From Robiginitomaculum sp. (GTDB lineage Bacteria; Pseudomonadota; Alphaproteobacteria; Caulobacterales; Maricaulaceae): a DNA stretch of 64,000 nucleotides. Both the position numbers and the translations under genes were made by a program. The notes under the pieces were generated by a model that was not told the DNA's origin, searched no databases, and worked only from the letters and a program-made list of their open reading frames with translations. Numbering within the stretch: the stretch's first letter is position 1; every line of letters begins with the position of its first letter. Positions 46,318 to 55,962 of the stretch are shown here, in pieces. The DNA lies in contig JAJFFS010000005.1 of assembly GCA_021776515.1 (NCBI GenBank), positions 52,567 to 116,566 of the forward strand. The letters run 5' to 3'.

Positions 46318-48489
46318 TCACCCTAAATTTTCCACTATTTTTTTGGCTGCTGTAACGTCATTTGGCTCCAGGTCGTTTTCCACTGTCCCGATAATATCAA
46401 GCAAATGATCGCGGACGCTTTGGCCTTGGCGCTGCCCAGCCGGAAGAGCAAGAAACTCCTCTACATAGGTGGAGAACCAGTGAATAGGGGACACACCCAA
46501 ATGCAGTGCAATAACGCGAATGCTCTCCACCGCTACTAAACCTCTTTGCGTCTTGGTGATGCAGGCATCGTGCAGACGCGACTGTGCCTGCATGGTATCG
46601 ATAAACCCTATACGCTCAGGAAAGTCCGTAAAAGCACGCAACCAATATTCAAAATCAAAGGAAGCTTTTAAGTCTGCGTCCAAAGGCCCCAACAGGTTGT
46701 ACATGGACTTTTTGAAAAAAACCGTGGGTTGGCAAATAAAACATCCAGACGCAAACCGTGAAATCGACCCTTGTGGCTTTAATGTAGGGTAAGCGTTCAT
46801 CACCTTTGCGTTGACGTCAATGTGTTCCCCGCGCCCATAAGCCATGATCCAGTCAGGATTGTGATGAAACGCCTGTACAGCCCGCGCAATGGCACCTGCC
46901 GTATAAAGGTCATCCGAATTCAACCAGCCGATTAAAGTACCCCGGGTTTTGGCAAGCGCTTTATTGAGCGCCTCTGCCGGGCCGGAATCCGGTTCCGAAA
47001 ACCATTTTAAGCGCGGGTCATGGCTTGCTCGTTCGGCTAGTATATCTTGGGTTCCATCGTTAGAAGCGCCATCGGCGACAATGAGTTCAATCCGCTCGTG
47101 GCTCTGATTCAGTATGCTGTCGATGGAGGCTGTAATAAATTCTTTTTGATTGTACGAAGGCATCACGACGGACACTAGTGGAGAAACAACACCCATAACC
47201 GGCGCTTTAGCCGGGGCAGGGGCGGGCGTTTGTTCTGGCGGTTGAGATTTGACGCCGTCTGATGATTTTGCGCCCTGTTTTACCGGAGTTATGTCCTCAG
47301 GTATGGCGTTTGTCCTAGACACCTCATCGACGGTTTGAGGCAATTTTGTTATTCGCAGCCCCGCCTCTGCATTGGATGCCCCGATTTCTCGCCACAGGCG
47401 GATGGCTATTGCAACCGCCTCAGCATAGCGTGGTTCCTGATTTTCCGCGTGTTCCTGGTAATCTGAAAAATCATCATCAAAAAGAGGGGCTTTGCGTTCA
47501 GGAAATACCTGCATGCAAAGTCGGTTATTACCGTCTGTAAATTGCTGATAGAAACTTAAGGCCTGTTTGCGCGTTGTGGGGCGGTATTGGCCAGGATAAA
47601 GGCTGGAAATACTCTGCACCAGCAGATCGCGCTCCATATTTCTTTTGCCATCAATAAGGTTGGGTATCTGCCGATTAATTTCTTGCAAAAACTGTGTTGC
47701 CTCACGTACCAAAGAGGCGTTTTCCTGCTTCTCTGGCAAGGTTTTGCCCTCGTGGTTTAATCCCGCAGCAAAGCAAAAATCGGCAATCAGGTCGCCCTGA
47801 TGCAGCTCCGAAGGCGAAAACAGCCGTACTTTGATGTTGGTTTTGCCAAATATAGCAGACCAATTGTCGTAAATTTTTTCATAGTCAAAATAATATGAGA
47901 GACCATTTTTTGGCATTGGGGGAAAAACCTGTTGGTTTTCGCGCCCCGATTTTATAGTTGTCGAGTAAAAACTAACCGCCACCCGGTCTTGCCGCCGAAA
48001 ATAAACAATAATTTCAAAAGTTTCTGCCCACTTTTCGAGAAAAGTTTTTAGATTAGCGATAAACGTCTGATTAACGAGGCGACTTTGCAAATGCTCGGCA
48101 GAAATGATCAGTGTATCCGGATTGCCTATGTGTCGCGTTTCTTTATCCAGCTTGGCCTGAAACGTCTCTTTATATTGGGCCAGCTCTGCCTCTGTTGATA
48201 TGCTCAAAAACAACCCTATGTCCATTTTCCAGGCATCCGGGCGGGCGCTGGCGGCGAAGCCCCATTGGGAACCGCCGTCCTTTCCTGTTGCTGCCGGATA
48301 CAAGATACCTTCTCGGGCAAAGCGCTTGCGGTTGAGAGCCAAAAATTTCTGTATTGTTGAACTGCCAGTTTTTTCAGTGCCGATATGAATGACACAGCGT
48401 TTGAATTTCACAACATCGCGGCGTGGCAGGCTGGCATTTCTGATTTTCCCGGCAATATTATATATCGCCGAGGATAAAGCACGAAGCAC
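46318..48489 (-). CDS. sulfotransferase-like domain fused to GT2 glycosyltransferase
   Basis: A 723-residue two-part protein. Residues about 25-330 look like a sulfotransferase-type P-loop protein: VIHIGTEKTGSSTIQKFL is the phosphosulfate-binding loop, and IIVYFRRQDRVAVSFYSTTI corresponds to the second (3'-phosphate) site. After a proline-rich linker (PPEQTPAPAPAKAPV) residues from about 438 form a GT2 enzyme: VSVVMPSYNQKEFITASIDS, LIVADGASNDGTQ, and the metal motif in GWLNSDDLYT. It could sulfate a sugar and extend the chain. Neither substrate is known. It is the first island gene after the sulfite operon, and points away from it. Confidence 0.82.
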   Translation of the reverse strand: MLRALSSAIYNIAGKIRNASLPRRDVVKFKRCVIHIGTEKTGSSTIQKFLALNRKRFAREGILYPAATGKDGGSQWGFAASARPDAWKMDIGLFLSISTEAELAQYKETFQAKLDKETRHIGNPDTLIISAEHLQSRLVNQTFIANLKTFLEKWAETFEIIVYFRRQDRVAVSFYSTTIKSGRENQQVFPPMPKNGLSYYFDYEKIYDNWSAIFGKTNIKVRLFSPSELHQGDLIADFCFAAGLNHEGKTLPEKQENASLVREATQFLQEINRQIPNLIDGKRNMERDLLVQSISSLYPGQYRPTTRKQALSFYQQFTDGNNRLCMQVFPERKAPLFDDDFSDYQEHAENQEPRYAEAVAIAIRLWREIGASNAEAGLRITKLPQTVDEVSRTNAIPEDITPVKQGAKSSDGVKSQPPEQTPAPAPAKAPVMGVVSPLVSVVMPSYNQKEFITASIDSILNQSHERIELIVADGASNDGTQDILAERASHDPRLKWFSEPDSGPAEALNKALAKTRGTLIGWLNSDDLYTAGAIARAVQAFHHNPDWIMAYGRGEHIDVNAKVMNAYPTLKPQGSISRFASGCFICQPTVFFKKSMYNLLGPLDADLKASFDFEYWLRAFTDFPERIGFIDTMQAQSRLHDACITKTQRGLVAVESIRVIALHLGVSPIHWFSTYVEEFLALPAGQRQGQSVRDHLLDIIGTVENDLEPNDVTAAKKIVENLG

Positions 48490-48525
48490 AGCGCATATCC
48501 CTTTCTGTTGTCAATTATAAAGGCG

Positions 48526-49497
48526 TCAATTTCTCAAGTGGTCTTGATTGTTTAAAAACCATTGATACGAATTTCGCAGACCATCTTCAAGTGAAATGGC
48601 CGCGCTCCAGCCAAGTGCGGCAAGACGCGATACATCCATCAATTTGCGCATGGTGCCGTCAGGTTTGGTCGCATCGAAGCCCAGTTTTCCTTCAAAGCCT
48701 GTTACTTTGGCGATCGTTTCGGCTAGCTCGCGGATAGTGCAATCCACCCCCGTACCGACATTAATATGCGAGAGCATAGGCTGAGTATTGGCCTGATAAA
48801 CGTCATCTGCCAGTTCCATGACATAAACACTTGCCGCCGCCATATCGTCCACATGCAGAAACTCACGCATAGGTTTGCCACTACCCCAGATGATGACCTC
48901 TTTATCGCCGCGTTGAACGGCTTCATGAAAGCGCCGCAGCAAGGCCGGTATAACGTGAGAGTTTTCCGGGTGAAAATTATCCCCCGGACCATAAAGGTTG
49001 GTCGGCATGACGCTGCGATAGTCCCGGCCATATTGGCGGTTATAGCTTTCGCACAATTTAATGCCGGCGATTTTGGCAATGGCGTAAGGCTCATTGGTTT
49101 CTTCCAATACCCCGGTCAGCAGGGCGGTTTCCTTCATCGGTTGCCCGGCGGCTTTGGGATAAATACACGAAGAGCCAAGAAACAACAGTTTTTGTATATC
49201 GCTTATATGTGCCGCATGAATGATGTTGGTCTCGATCATCAGGTTTTCATAGATGAACTCGGCAGGGTAAGTGTTATTGGCATGAATACCGCCCACCTTG
49301 GCTGCCGCCAGATAGACTTGGTCAAACTTTTGTTGCGTGAAAAAATCCGCCACTTGCGCCTGAGACGTCAGGTCAAGCTCATTTCGGGTGCGTGTAACAA
49401 TATTACCGTAACCCTTGGCCGTAAGGCGTCGGATAATCGCCGAACCTACCATTCCCCGATGCCCGGCAATGAAAATTTTTGGATTTGAGTTACTCAT
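48526..49497 (-). CDS. fcl: GDP-L-fucose synthase
   Basis: This SDR enzyme completes GDP-L-fucose synthesis by epimerising and reducing the product of Gmd. It shows the NADP loop [26 protein letters not shown], the catalytic [26 protein letters not shown] and [10 protein letters not shown]. The start is ATG 49497 after AAGGG. The earlier in-frame codon at 49545 adds unrelated residues. It follows gmd by 151 bases on the same strand, together giving the complete two-step path from GDP-mannose. Confidence 0.96.
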   Translation of the reverse strand: MSNSNPKIFIAGHRGMVGSAIIRRLTAKGYGNIVTRTRNELDLTSQAQVADFFTQQKFDQVYLAAAKVGGIHANNTYPAEFIYENLMIETNIIHAAHISDIQKLLFLGSSCIYPKAAGQPMKETALLTGVLEETNEPYAIAKIAGIKLCESYNRQYGRDYRSVMPTNLYGPGDNFHPENSHVIPALLRRFHEAVQRGDKEVIIWGSGKPMREFLHVDDMAAASVYVMELADDVYQANTQPMLSHINVGTGVDCTIRELAETIAKVTGFEGKLGFDATKPDGTMRKLMDVSRLAALGWSAAISLEDGLRNSYQWFLNNQDHLRN

Positions 49498-49648
49498 ATT
49501 GCCCTTATTTCGGTAATTGCAAAAGTAATAATAGCAATCATCCAATCTCGTTTAAACCGTTACGATTGTCCCGCGCCATGTTTCTGGTGATTGTCCAGCT
49601 TTCTCTATTTCACTCATAAAATTTCTTGATTTCTCTAGTAACACCCAC

Positions 49649-50767
49649 TCACCCCTCGACAGCCACAGGCAACTCATACCCATGCTTTTTCAGCAAGGCA
49701 TGGCGTTTTGCTTCGTTCAGGTCCGTTGCAATCATCTCGGCGCACATTTCCTCGACCGTTATTTCAGGGACCCAACCTAGCTCTTTTTTTGCTTTGGTGG
49801 GGTCGCCCAGCAAAGTCTCAACTTCGGTAGGGCGGAAATAACGTGGGTCGACAGCGACCACAACATCGCCGATGCTCAAGGCCGGTGCCTTGTCGCCCTC
49901 GATTGTCTCAACGATGCCTTTTTCTTCAATGCCCGTCCCTTCAAAACGTAACGTCAAGCCTAGCTCGCCCGCCGCCAACACAAAGAAATCACGCACAGAT
50001 ATTTGCTTGCCCGTGGCAATAACAAAATCTTGCGGTTTATCCTGTTGCAGCATCATCCATTGCATGCGCACATAATCCTTGGCGTGGCCCCAATCGCGCA
50101 GCGCGTCCATATTGCCCATAAACAGGCATTTTTCTAACCCCTGGGCGATATTGCAAAGCCCACGGGTGATCTTGCGGGTTACAAAGGTCTCGCCCCGGCG
50201 TGGGCTTTCATGGTTAAACAGAATGCCGTTGCAGGCGTACATGCCATAGGCTTCACGATAATTCACCGCGATCCAATAGGCATAGAGCTTGGCCACCGCA
50301 TAAGGGCTGCGCGGATAAAACGGTGTTGTCTCTGTCTGCGGAGTTTCCTGAACCAGGCCGTAAAGCTCTGAGGTTGATGCCTGATAAAAACGGGTTTTTT
50401 TCTCCAGGCCCAAAAACCGGATCGCTTCCAGCAGGCGGAGCGTACCCAGTGCGTCAACATCGGCGGTATATTCTGGTGCCTCGAAGCTGACCGCTACGTG
50501 GGACTGTGCGGCCAGATTATAGACCTCATCGGGTTTTACTTCGTTAAGAATTCGCGTCAGGTTCGAGCTGTCGGCAAGATCGCCATAATGCAGGGAAAAA
50601 CGCTGGCTATCCGTATGCGGGTCCATATAGATATGGTCGATCCGCTGGGTGTTAAACGATGAGGCACGTCGCTTGATCCCATGTACCTCATACCCCTTGC
50701 CGAGAAGAAATTCGGCAAGATAAGAACCGTCTTGGCCGGTAATGCCGGTGATAAGTGCGCGTTTCAT
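49649..50767 (-). CDS. gmd: GDP-mannose 4,6-dehydratase
   Basis: Gmd makes GDP-4-keto-6-deoxymannose, the precursor of fucose and several other 6-deoxy sugars. Landmarks are [20 protein letters not shown], the [16 protein letters not shown] segment, the catalytic [16 protein letters not shown] and [17 protein letters not shown]. At 372 residues from ATG 50767 it is normal length. It is paired with fcl. The 206 bases between it and galE hold no visible gene. Confidence 0.96.
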   Translation of the reverse strand: MKRALITGITGQDGSYLAEFLLGKGYEVHGIKRRASSFNTQRIDHIYMDPHTDSQRFSLHYGDLADSSNLTRILNEVKPDEVYNLAAQSHVAVSFEAPEYTADVDALGTLRLLEAIRFLGLEKKTRFYQASTSELYGLVQETPQTETTPFYPRSPYAVAKLYAYWIAVNYREAYGMYACNGILFNHESPRRGETFVTRKITRGLCNIAQGLEKCLFMGNMDALRDWGHAKDYVRMQWMMLQQDKPQDFVIATGKQISVRDFFVLAAGELGLTLRFEGTGIEEKGIVETIEGDKAPALSIGDVVVAVDPRYFRPTEVETLLGDPTKAKKELGWVPEITVEEMCAEMIATDLNEAKRHALLKKHGYELPVAVEG

Positions 50768-50973
50768 TATATATTCCGTTGGCTGGTATTTAGCATAACA
50801 GGCACCCTTTGCCGACAATACTATGAAATAAAGTCAACCAATATGCGATATAAAATTCATTGAGGAAAGAACACAGCTTCAATTTGGGGTGCAGTCACTG
50901 TAATTTCTGGAAAAATTATTATATCGTCCAGGCGGATGATAATAGGTCCTGTGTCTAACCAGCACTTACGTTA

Positions 50974-51960
50974 CTACCCTAATTGTCGGTGTTTAACCAA
51001 CCAGCGCCACGCTGTATCAATCATAACTTCAAGATCATCAAATTTCGGGTTCCAGCCAAGCTCAGCCTTGGCTTTTTCTGAATCGGCGACCAGCTGTGGC
51101 GGGTCACCTTCACGGCGCGCTCCTTCGACTACGGTAATAGATTTGCCTGTGACCTGAATTGCCATGTCAATAACCTCCTGAACTGAATACCCCTTGCCGT
51201 TTCCCAAATTATAAAAACTGGATTTACTACCTCGTTCCAATGCCTGTAAGGCTAAAACATGGGCATCCGCTAAATCGTTGACATGAATATAATCTCTCAA
51301 ACAGGTGCCGTCAGGGGTGTCGTAATCACTTCCAAAAACCGTAATCTGCGGCCGCAAGCCGGCGGCGGTTTCCAAAACCAGTGGGATCAAGTGAGTTTCT
51401 GGATTATGATCCTCGCCAATTTCACCATCCGGATCAGCACCTGCGGCGTTAAAATAACGAAGCGAGATTGAACGCAAACCATGCGCCAACTCAAAATCAG
51501 CCATCATCCGTTCAACCATATATTTAGAGGCCCCATATGGATTTATCGGGTTTTGCGGATGATGGTCCGGTATGGGCATAATCTCCGGCACTCCATAGGT
51601 GGAGCATGTGCTGGAAAAGACCATTTGGTTTACATTGTGATCGCGCATTGCTTCGAGCAATGTCAGGCTTCCCAGCGTATTGTTACGATAATATTTTCCG
51701 GGATCTACAACCGATTCACCGACGAGGGAATGCGCCGCAAAATGCATTACGCCTTGCGGTTGATAACGACGAAATGCGGCGTCCAGCGTTTCGCGGTCAA
51801 ACGTGTCTCCACGCTCAAGCGGCCCCCATTGCACAGCCCACTCATGACCATGAACAAAATTGTCATAAGTTACCGGTGTATAACCCGCCGCTGACAATGC
51901 TTTGCATGCGTGACTGCCGATGTACCCGGCCCCACCGATTACAAGTATATTTTTTTTCAT
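50974..51960 (-). CDS. galE: UDP-glucose 4-epimerase
   Basis: GalE interconverts UDP-glucose and UDP-galactose and so supplies UDP-galactose to surface glycans. It has the NAD loop VIGGAGYIGSHACKALSA, MVFSSTCSTYGVPE, the catalytic NPYGASKYMVERMM and LRYFNAAGADPDGEIGE. 328 residues from ATG 51960. It may draw on the same UDP-glucose pool that the sqdB product in this island uses. Confidence 0.95.
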   Translation of the reverse strand: MKKNILVIGGAGYIGSHACKALSAAGYTPVTYDNFVHGHEWAVQWGPLERGDTFDRETLDAAFRRYQPQGVMHFAAHSLVGESVVDPGKYYRNNTLGSLTLLEAMRDHNVNQMVFSSTCSTYGVPEIMPIPDHHPQNPINPYGASKYMVERMMADFELAHGLRSISLRYFNAAGADPDGEIGEDHNPETHLIPLVLETAAGLRPQITVFGSDYDTPDGTCLRDYIHVNDLADAHVLALQALERGSKSSFYNLGNGKGYSVQEVIDMAIQVTGKSITVVEGARREGDPPQLVADSEKAKAELGWNPKFDDLEVMIDTAWRWLVKHRQLG

Positions 51961-52061
51961 TACCACTTTTGCTTTCAAAAGCCCTGAAGGCGGCACAATA
52001 TATCAACAGTTTTTTTCTACAAGGCTGGTGGTTTTAAACGCATAAAGTTAGGTTCAGTGGT

Positions 52062-52209
52062 CAATACCAGCGCCCCCACACGGCCTTTGATAAACGGACC
52101 CCTGACGAGGCATACTTCACAAGTGATGAAATGAAGAAAGCGGCATGATAATCAAACCGAATGCACCTTAACTCAGCCGTAAACCTGTGCGGAAAACAGG
52201 ACCACTTCA
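52062..52209 (+). mobile_element. IS3-family remnant: transposase tail and right end
   Basis: Read on the plus strand the stretch 52062-52148 gives QYQRPHTAFDKRTPDEAYF and nine more residues before a stop, which is the C-terminal end of an IS3-family OrfB (the RPHTAL...TPDE signature). About 60 bases later GGACCACTTCA looks like the right terminal repeat. The rest of the element is missing, so the piece marks an old insertion followed by deletion or rearrangement beside galE. Confidence 0.75.
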
Positions 52210-52489
52210 AATATTGCCGCAGATATCTGCTTTTTCTTGAAAAACATGAGGGATAGGGATGGTAAAATATGAAGCTTTTGTTGCCAATCCCAGTAAGATC
52301 ATGCAGCATGATACTTGAACTGGATTGCTCGGGGGATTTCCAAACTCTATTCAGCGCATTCCATTTTCTGGCGATAGCGGCCGAAGCGGGAGCGTGATTG
52401 AGATACGACCGAGAAGGGATCTGGGCCCTGAACCCTCAGAAGCTACCGCCTGTTCCCGACACTTTTCTGCTCTGAAGATTTTAACAGGA

Positions 52490-52495
52490 TATAAT
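52490..52495 (+). promoter_or_regulatory. possible -10 box of the MBOAT gene
   Basis: A perfect TATAAT lies 36 bases before the MBOAT start codon in an A/T-rich stretch. No good -35 box is seen at the usual distance (only CTGCTC), so the assignment is weak. Confidence 0.3.
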
Positions 52496-52531
52496 TAAAC
52501 GTCGGATGGGCTGATATTTTAAAGGTGGGTA

Positions 52532-53998
52532 ATGCTTTTTAACTCTCAAGTGTTTATATTTGTATTTTTACCAAGTATTTTATTGATTTACTGGATTACA
52601 AGATGGTTATTGCCAAAGTTTGCGATTTCCGTTCTTGTTGCCGGCAGTTTATTTTTTTATATTTACTGGAAGTGGGAGTATATTTTTATTCTTTTTGCTT
52701 CAGTTATATTTAATTATGCGGCATACTTGTTAATACGCAATATTCAGGTGGAGAATCGAAAAAAAATAATCGTAGGAGTTGCTATAGCCATAAACTTGGG
52801 ATTGCTCGGATTCTATAAGTACTCTGGATTTTTTATAAATGACGCCTTAGGGCTCGCGGCGTTTGGCTTTGAATCTCCTGTACTTCCGCTCGCAATAAGT
52901 TTTTTTACCTTTCAGCAAATCGCTTTCATTGTTGATGAGGCGTTTGCGGCTGATGAAAGAATCAATTTTGATGAATACGCGGCCTTCGTCACTTTTTTCC
53001 CTCAGCTCATCGCTGGCCCAATTGTTCGGCACAGCGAGTTAATCCCACAGTTAAAGGCTAAGGTGGCTCGTGGCTACTTTATTGCCGGGATAATGATGTT
53101 TTCGATTGGCCTTGCCAAAAAGGTATTGATTGCAGACTCGTTTGCAAAATTGGCCAACCTGGGGTTTGAAAACGCCGTTGGTTTGAACTTTTCCGATGCT
53201 TGGCTTGCGGCCCTTTCCTATACCATGCAGCTCTATTTTGATTTTTCTGGGTATAGCGATATGGCAATCGGTTTAGGGTTGCTTTTTGGTTTCCGCCTCC
53301 CACAGAATTTCAACTCGCCCTACAAGGCCCTAAGCATACAGGATTTCTGGCAGCGTTGGCACATGACACTTTCTCGTTGGCTGCGTGATTATCTTTATAT
53401 TCCTTTAGGGGGTAATCGAAAAGGCTCCGTTCGTACCTACATCAACTTGCTTCTGACCATGGTTCTAGGTGGATTGTGGCACGGTGCGGCATGGACCTTT
53501 GTGTTTTGGGGGGCTTTGCATGGAGTGGGGCTTGCGCTCAATCGTGCCTGGTCCCGACTTGGCATAGAGCTTCCCAATTTTATTTCCTGGAGTATCACTT
53601 TTATTTTTGTAGTTTTTGCATGGGTCGTCTTTAGGGCCACCTCATTTGGAGATGCCATTGCGATCTCGAGCACTATGCTTGGTCTGGGAGGAGAGCTACA
53701 GATTCCCATCAGCTGGAGCCATTACATATCGCAGGTCTTTTCAAGTGTTGGCGTGGAGGGGGTAAAGATCGCCGCGAGTAAATCGTTAATTCCCACAGAG
53801 GCTTGGGCGGTATTTGGGATATTTATTCTGATCGTGGTTAAAGCGCCTAACAGCCATGAAATTTGTGAAAAGGCTATTAGCGGGAAAGGGGTGGACAGCT
53901 GGATACGCATCGCATTTATTGGGGCGATGGCAGCTCTAGCCATAAAGAGATTGATGGAATCGTCTGTGCAATCAGAATTTTTATATTTCCAATTTTAA
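52532..53998 (+). CDS. MBOAT family O-acyltransferase (AlgI/DltB-like)
   Basis: A 488-residue polytopic membrane protein of the MBOAT family, which transfers acyl groups across or at the inner membrane to exported polysaccharides. Conserved parts are FFPQLIAGPIVRHSELIPQL, DFSGYSDMAIGLGLLFGF, FWQRWHMTLSRWLRDYLYIP and the catalytic His in LGGLWHGAAWTFVFWG. The gene is followed by an SGNH-like partner after 13 bases, the same pairing as AlgI with AlgJ/AlgX. A second, truncated copy begins at 62693. Confidence 0.95.
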   Translation: MLFNSQVFIFVFLPSILLIYWITRWLLPKFAISVLVAGSLFFYIYWKWEYIFILFASVIFNYAAYLLIRNIQVENRKKIIVGVAIAINLGLLGFYKYSGFFINDALGLAAFGFESPVLPLAISFFTFQQIAFIVDEAFAADERINFDEYAAFVTFFPQLIAGPIVRHSELIPQLKAKVARGYFIAGIMMFSIGLAKKVLIADSFAKLANLGFENAVGLNFSDAWLAALSYTMQLYFDFSGYSDMAIGLGLLFGFRLPQNFNSPYKALSIQDFWQRWHMTLSRWLRDYLYIPLGGNRKGSVRTYINLLLTMVLGGLWHGAAWTFVFWGALHGVGLALNRAWSRLGIELPNFISWSITFIFVVFAWVVFRATSFGDAIAISSTMLGLGGELQIPISWSHYISQVFSSVGVEGVKIAASKSLIPTEAWAVFGIFILIVVKAPNSHEICEKAISGKGVDSWIRIAFIGAMAALAIKRLMESSVQSEFLYFQF

Positions 53999-54011
53999 AA
54001 TGGAGGGGATT

Positions 54012-55502
54012 ATGAAGTGGATTTCCTTTACTGTGGGCGTGCTTGTGATCATTTTCCTGTTCGCGGTATGGCCCAATATTTTTCACGACCCCGCAATACC
54101 AGCGTCTCGCTGGTTGCTCAATGTTATGCATGTACAGGATGCCATTGCTCGTGGTGACATCGGTGAGTCAGAGGTTAAGGGGAAAAGGGGTAACTCGGAA
54201 GGCCGACTTGTGTATACTAGCGGTTCTAGTGGCCTTTTTGGTGTTGACGGAGATACACTTTCCAGACTGACAGGGCGCCAGGTGGTTACTTTATCGACTC
54301 ACGCTTCACTTTCTATGGATTTTCATTTGGCACGCGCGGAACGTGTGGCACGTGCAGGGGATGTGGTAGTAGCGGCATTCGAAATACCCATTTATTCAAG
54401 AACTGAACCCACGTCGTTCGAACAGAAGGAATCAGCTATTTGGCGTGCGGTAGATTACCAATTTAGCTCCCTTTTGGAAAGTTTCAGGATTACATGGGGA
54501 ACGCCGATTGAAAATCTACTCTCGATCGCAGCCTCTCGCCTTCTGTTGGGGCCGCATTCCAAGCCCGGTCTTAGCTATGAAGCATCGATCAAGCAGTGGA
54601 ATTTAGCTATGGCAGGGGCGGTTGCAAAACCTAGCAAGTATTACTCTTCGCTCAGACTCGACTCTGCAGGGGCTATCTATATCGCTGACAAGCCCAGCCG
54701 AAGGGCGGTGGATTCAAGGTCAGATGTTAACCGTTATGGGTCCGTAGTAGCGAAAACCCCTAATATGGTTTTGAACCGGATAGTAAAAGCAAATTCACGT
54801 CTTAACCGAAAGGGCGCAACTCTGGTCGTTGTTCCTCCGCCGCTTATGCGTTTCGATGAAGGCTCATTCAACGGTATAGAAGGCAGCGCCGCCCGGTTTA
54901 CTGGGATTATGGCCGAATTAAATACTCATGGAATTGACACACCATGTAATCTAGAAAGCGCTTTGTTGAAGCCCGAACGATTTCTGGATACCCGATCACA
55001 TCTAAATGCCTGGGGCTCATCAGAGCGAGCTTATCGTTTGGCGAAATGCCTTGACCTTCCAGAAACGGAGGTGGGAGACTTGGCAAAGGATACCTACAGC
55101 CTTTGGCATAAAATTTTACAAAGTAGAGAGCGGCAGGCAGAGCTTCAGGCATGGGAGCGGCGCTTACTCGACATGCTGAATCTTCACGCAGCTCTTAAAA
55201 CGTATCATGGCCAGCACGGATTTTACCCCGTTTCTGAAGGATGGGATGGCGCTAAGAGCAAGTGGGGTAAACGGACACCAGATTGGATTTTTGGCCTTGC
55301 TCCAGAATTCATAAAGGAACTGCCCGATGTCCCAAATTCGACGTTCAGCTACATGTACCGGTCTAATGGAAATGAATTTAAGATCATTTGCAATACGGCC
55401 CGTTTTATGGGGCACATTAAGGCGCTAGCGCCGGAATTCATTGACCCACATCGTAACTTCGCCGTATCGGTTACCTCATCGCTTGTAACGGCAAGTTGGT
55501 AA
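54012..55502 (+). CDS. SGNH-like acyltransferase partner with pseudopilin-like C-terminus
   Basis: A 496-residue protein anchored by one N-terminal helix (FTVGVLVIIFLFAVW). The periplasmic part has a serine nucleophile motif YTSGSSGLFGVDG and a C-terminal Asp-His pair in LDTRSHLNAWGSSERAY, the pattern of AlgJ/DltD-like SGNH proteins that finish acyl transfer begun by MBOAT. The last 110 residues (LHAALKTYHGQHGFYPVSE, then WIFGLAPEFIKELPDVP and YMYRSNGNEFKIIC) resemble a type II pseudopilin head domain, which is unusual in this setting. ATG 54012 is chosen because GGAGGGG lies just before it. Confidence 0.78.
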   Translation: MKWISFTVGVLVIIFLFAVWPNIFHDPAIPASRWLLNVMHVQDAIARGDIGESEVKGKRGNSEGRLVYTSGSSGLFGVDGDTLSRLTGRQVVTLSTHASLSMDFHLARAERVARAGDVVVAAFEIPIYSRTEPTSFEQKESAIWRAVDYQFSSLLESFRITWGTPIENLLSIAASRLLLGPHSKPGLSYEASIKQWNLAMAGAVAKPSKYYSSLRLDSAGAIYIADKPSRRAVDSRSDVNRYGSVVAKTPNMVLNRIVKANSRLNRKGATLVVVPPPLMRFDEGSFNGIEGSAARFTGIMAELNTHGIDTPCNLESALLKPERFLDTRSHLNAWGSSERAYRLAKCLDLPETEVGDLAKDTYSLWHKILQSRERQAELQAWERRLLDMLNLHAALKTYHGQHGFYPVSEGWDGAKSKWGKRTPDWIFGLAPEFIKELPDVPNSTFSYMYRSNGNEFKIICNTARFMGHIKALAPEFIDPHRNFAVSVTSSLVTASW

Positions 55503-55962
55503 TAAAATGCTGCGTGGAAAATTTATCGAAAAGAAAGCTTTAGTTAACAGCAGCACCAGGGTCACAATAGTGCCCCTGGCCATCTGAATTTAAAATTCCA
55601 ACACATAAAATTGACTCTGATTTGTAGCAGAGTCACTTGACGGGGTCAGGGCTTCATCGATGTATTTGCCACTGGCATGGCTTTTGTTGCGTGCCTCAAT
55701 GAGGGGGTATCAGCTTCCAGTGCAGAAATTGAACGGTGTGCAACACGCCTTTTTGAAAGTTTTGCCACACGTTATTTTTTACCATTAATGGGCCAAAAAG
55801 TGGGGGCACTTCTTGGGGAATCTGCCCCACTACATATAAAATGTGTCAGGGTGATTATATCCTTCCCACCGGCCTTGAAGTAAAAAAAAATTTGCTATAG
55901 ACCAACGAGCTCGGGCATAATCTGAATTTTATACTGCAACATTTTTTGTAAGGAATATAGCT
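55503..55962. other. 460-base gap before sqdB, with a weak open frame
   Basis: A hairpin CCAGGGTCAC/GTGCCCCTGG with one mismatch (55556-55579) lies 50 bases after the acyltransferase partner gene and could end its transcript, although no U-run follows. Further on, a 68-residue frame (55677-55883) reads FIDVFATGMAFVACLNEGVS and so on, without a recognisable domain. The sequence around SAPLHIK there has a similar stretch near 57950. The right side is A/T-rich and probably holds the sqdB promoter. Confidence 0.5.
55556..55579 (+). terminator. possible hairpin terminator
   Basis: A ten-base arm CCAGGGTCAC pairs with GTGCCCCTGG with one mismatch around AATA. It lies downstream of the MBOAT-SGNH pair. 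The lack of a following T-run keeps this uncertain. Confidence 0.4.

Larger units (their letters stand above)
51961..52531. other. 571-base gap with an insertion sequence remnant
   Basis: The divergent galE and MBOAT genes are separated by this stretch. It contains the tail of an IS3-family transposase and its right end (52062-52209), and beyond that about 300 bases with no gene that I recognise. A TATAAT at 52490 may be the promoter of the MBOAT gene. Confidence 0.6.
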
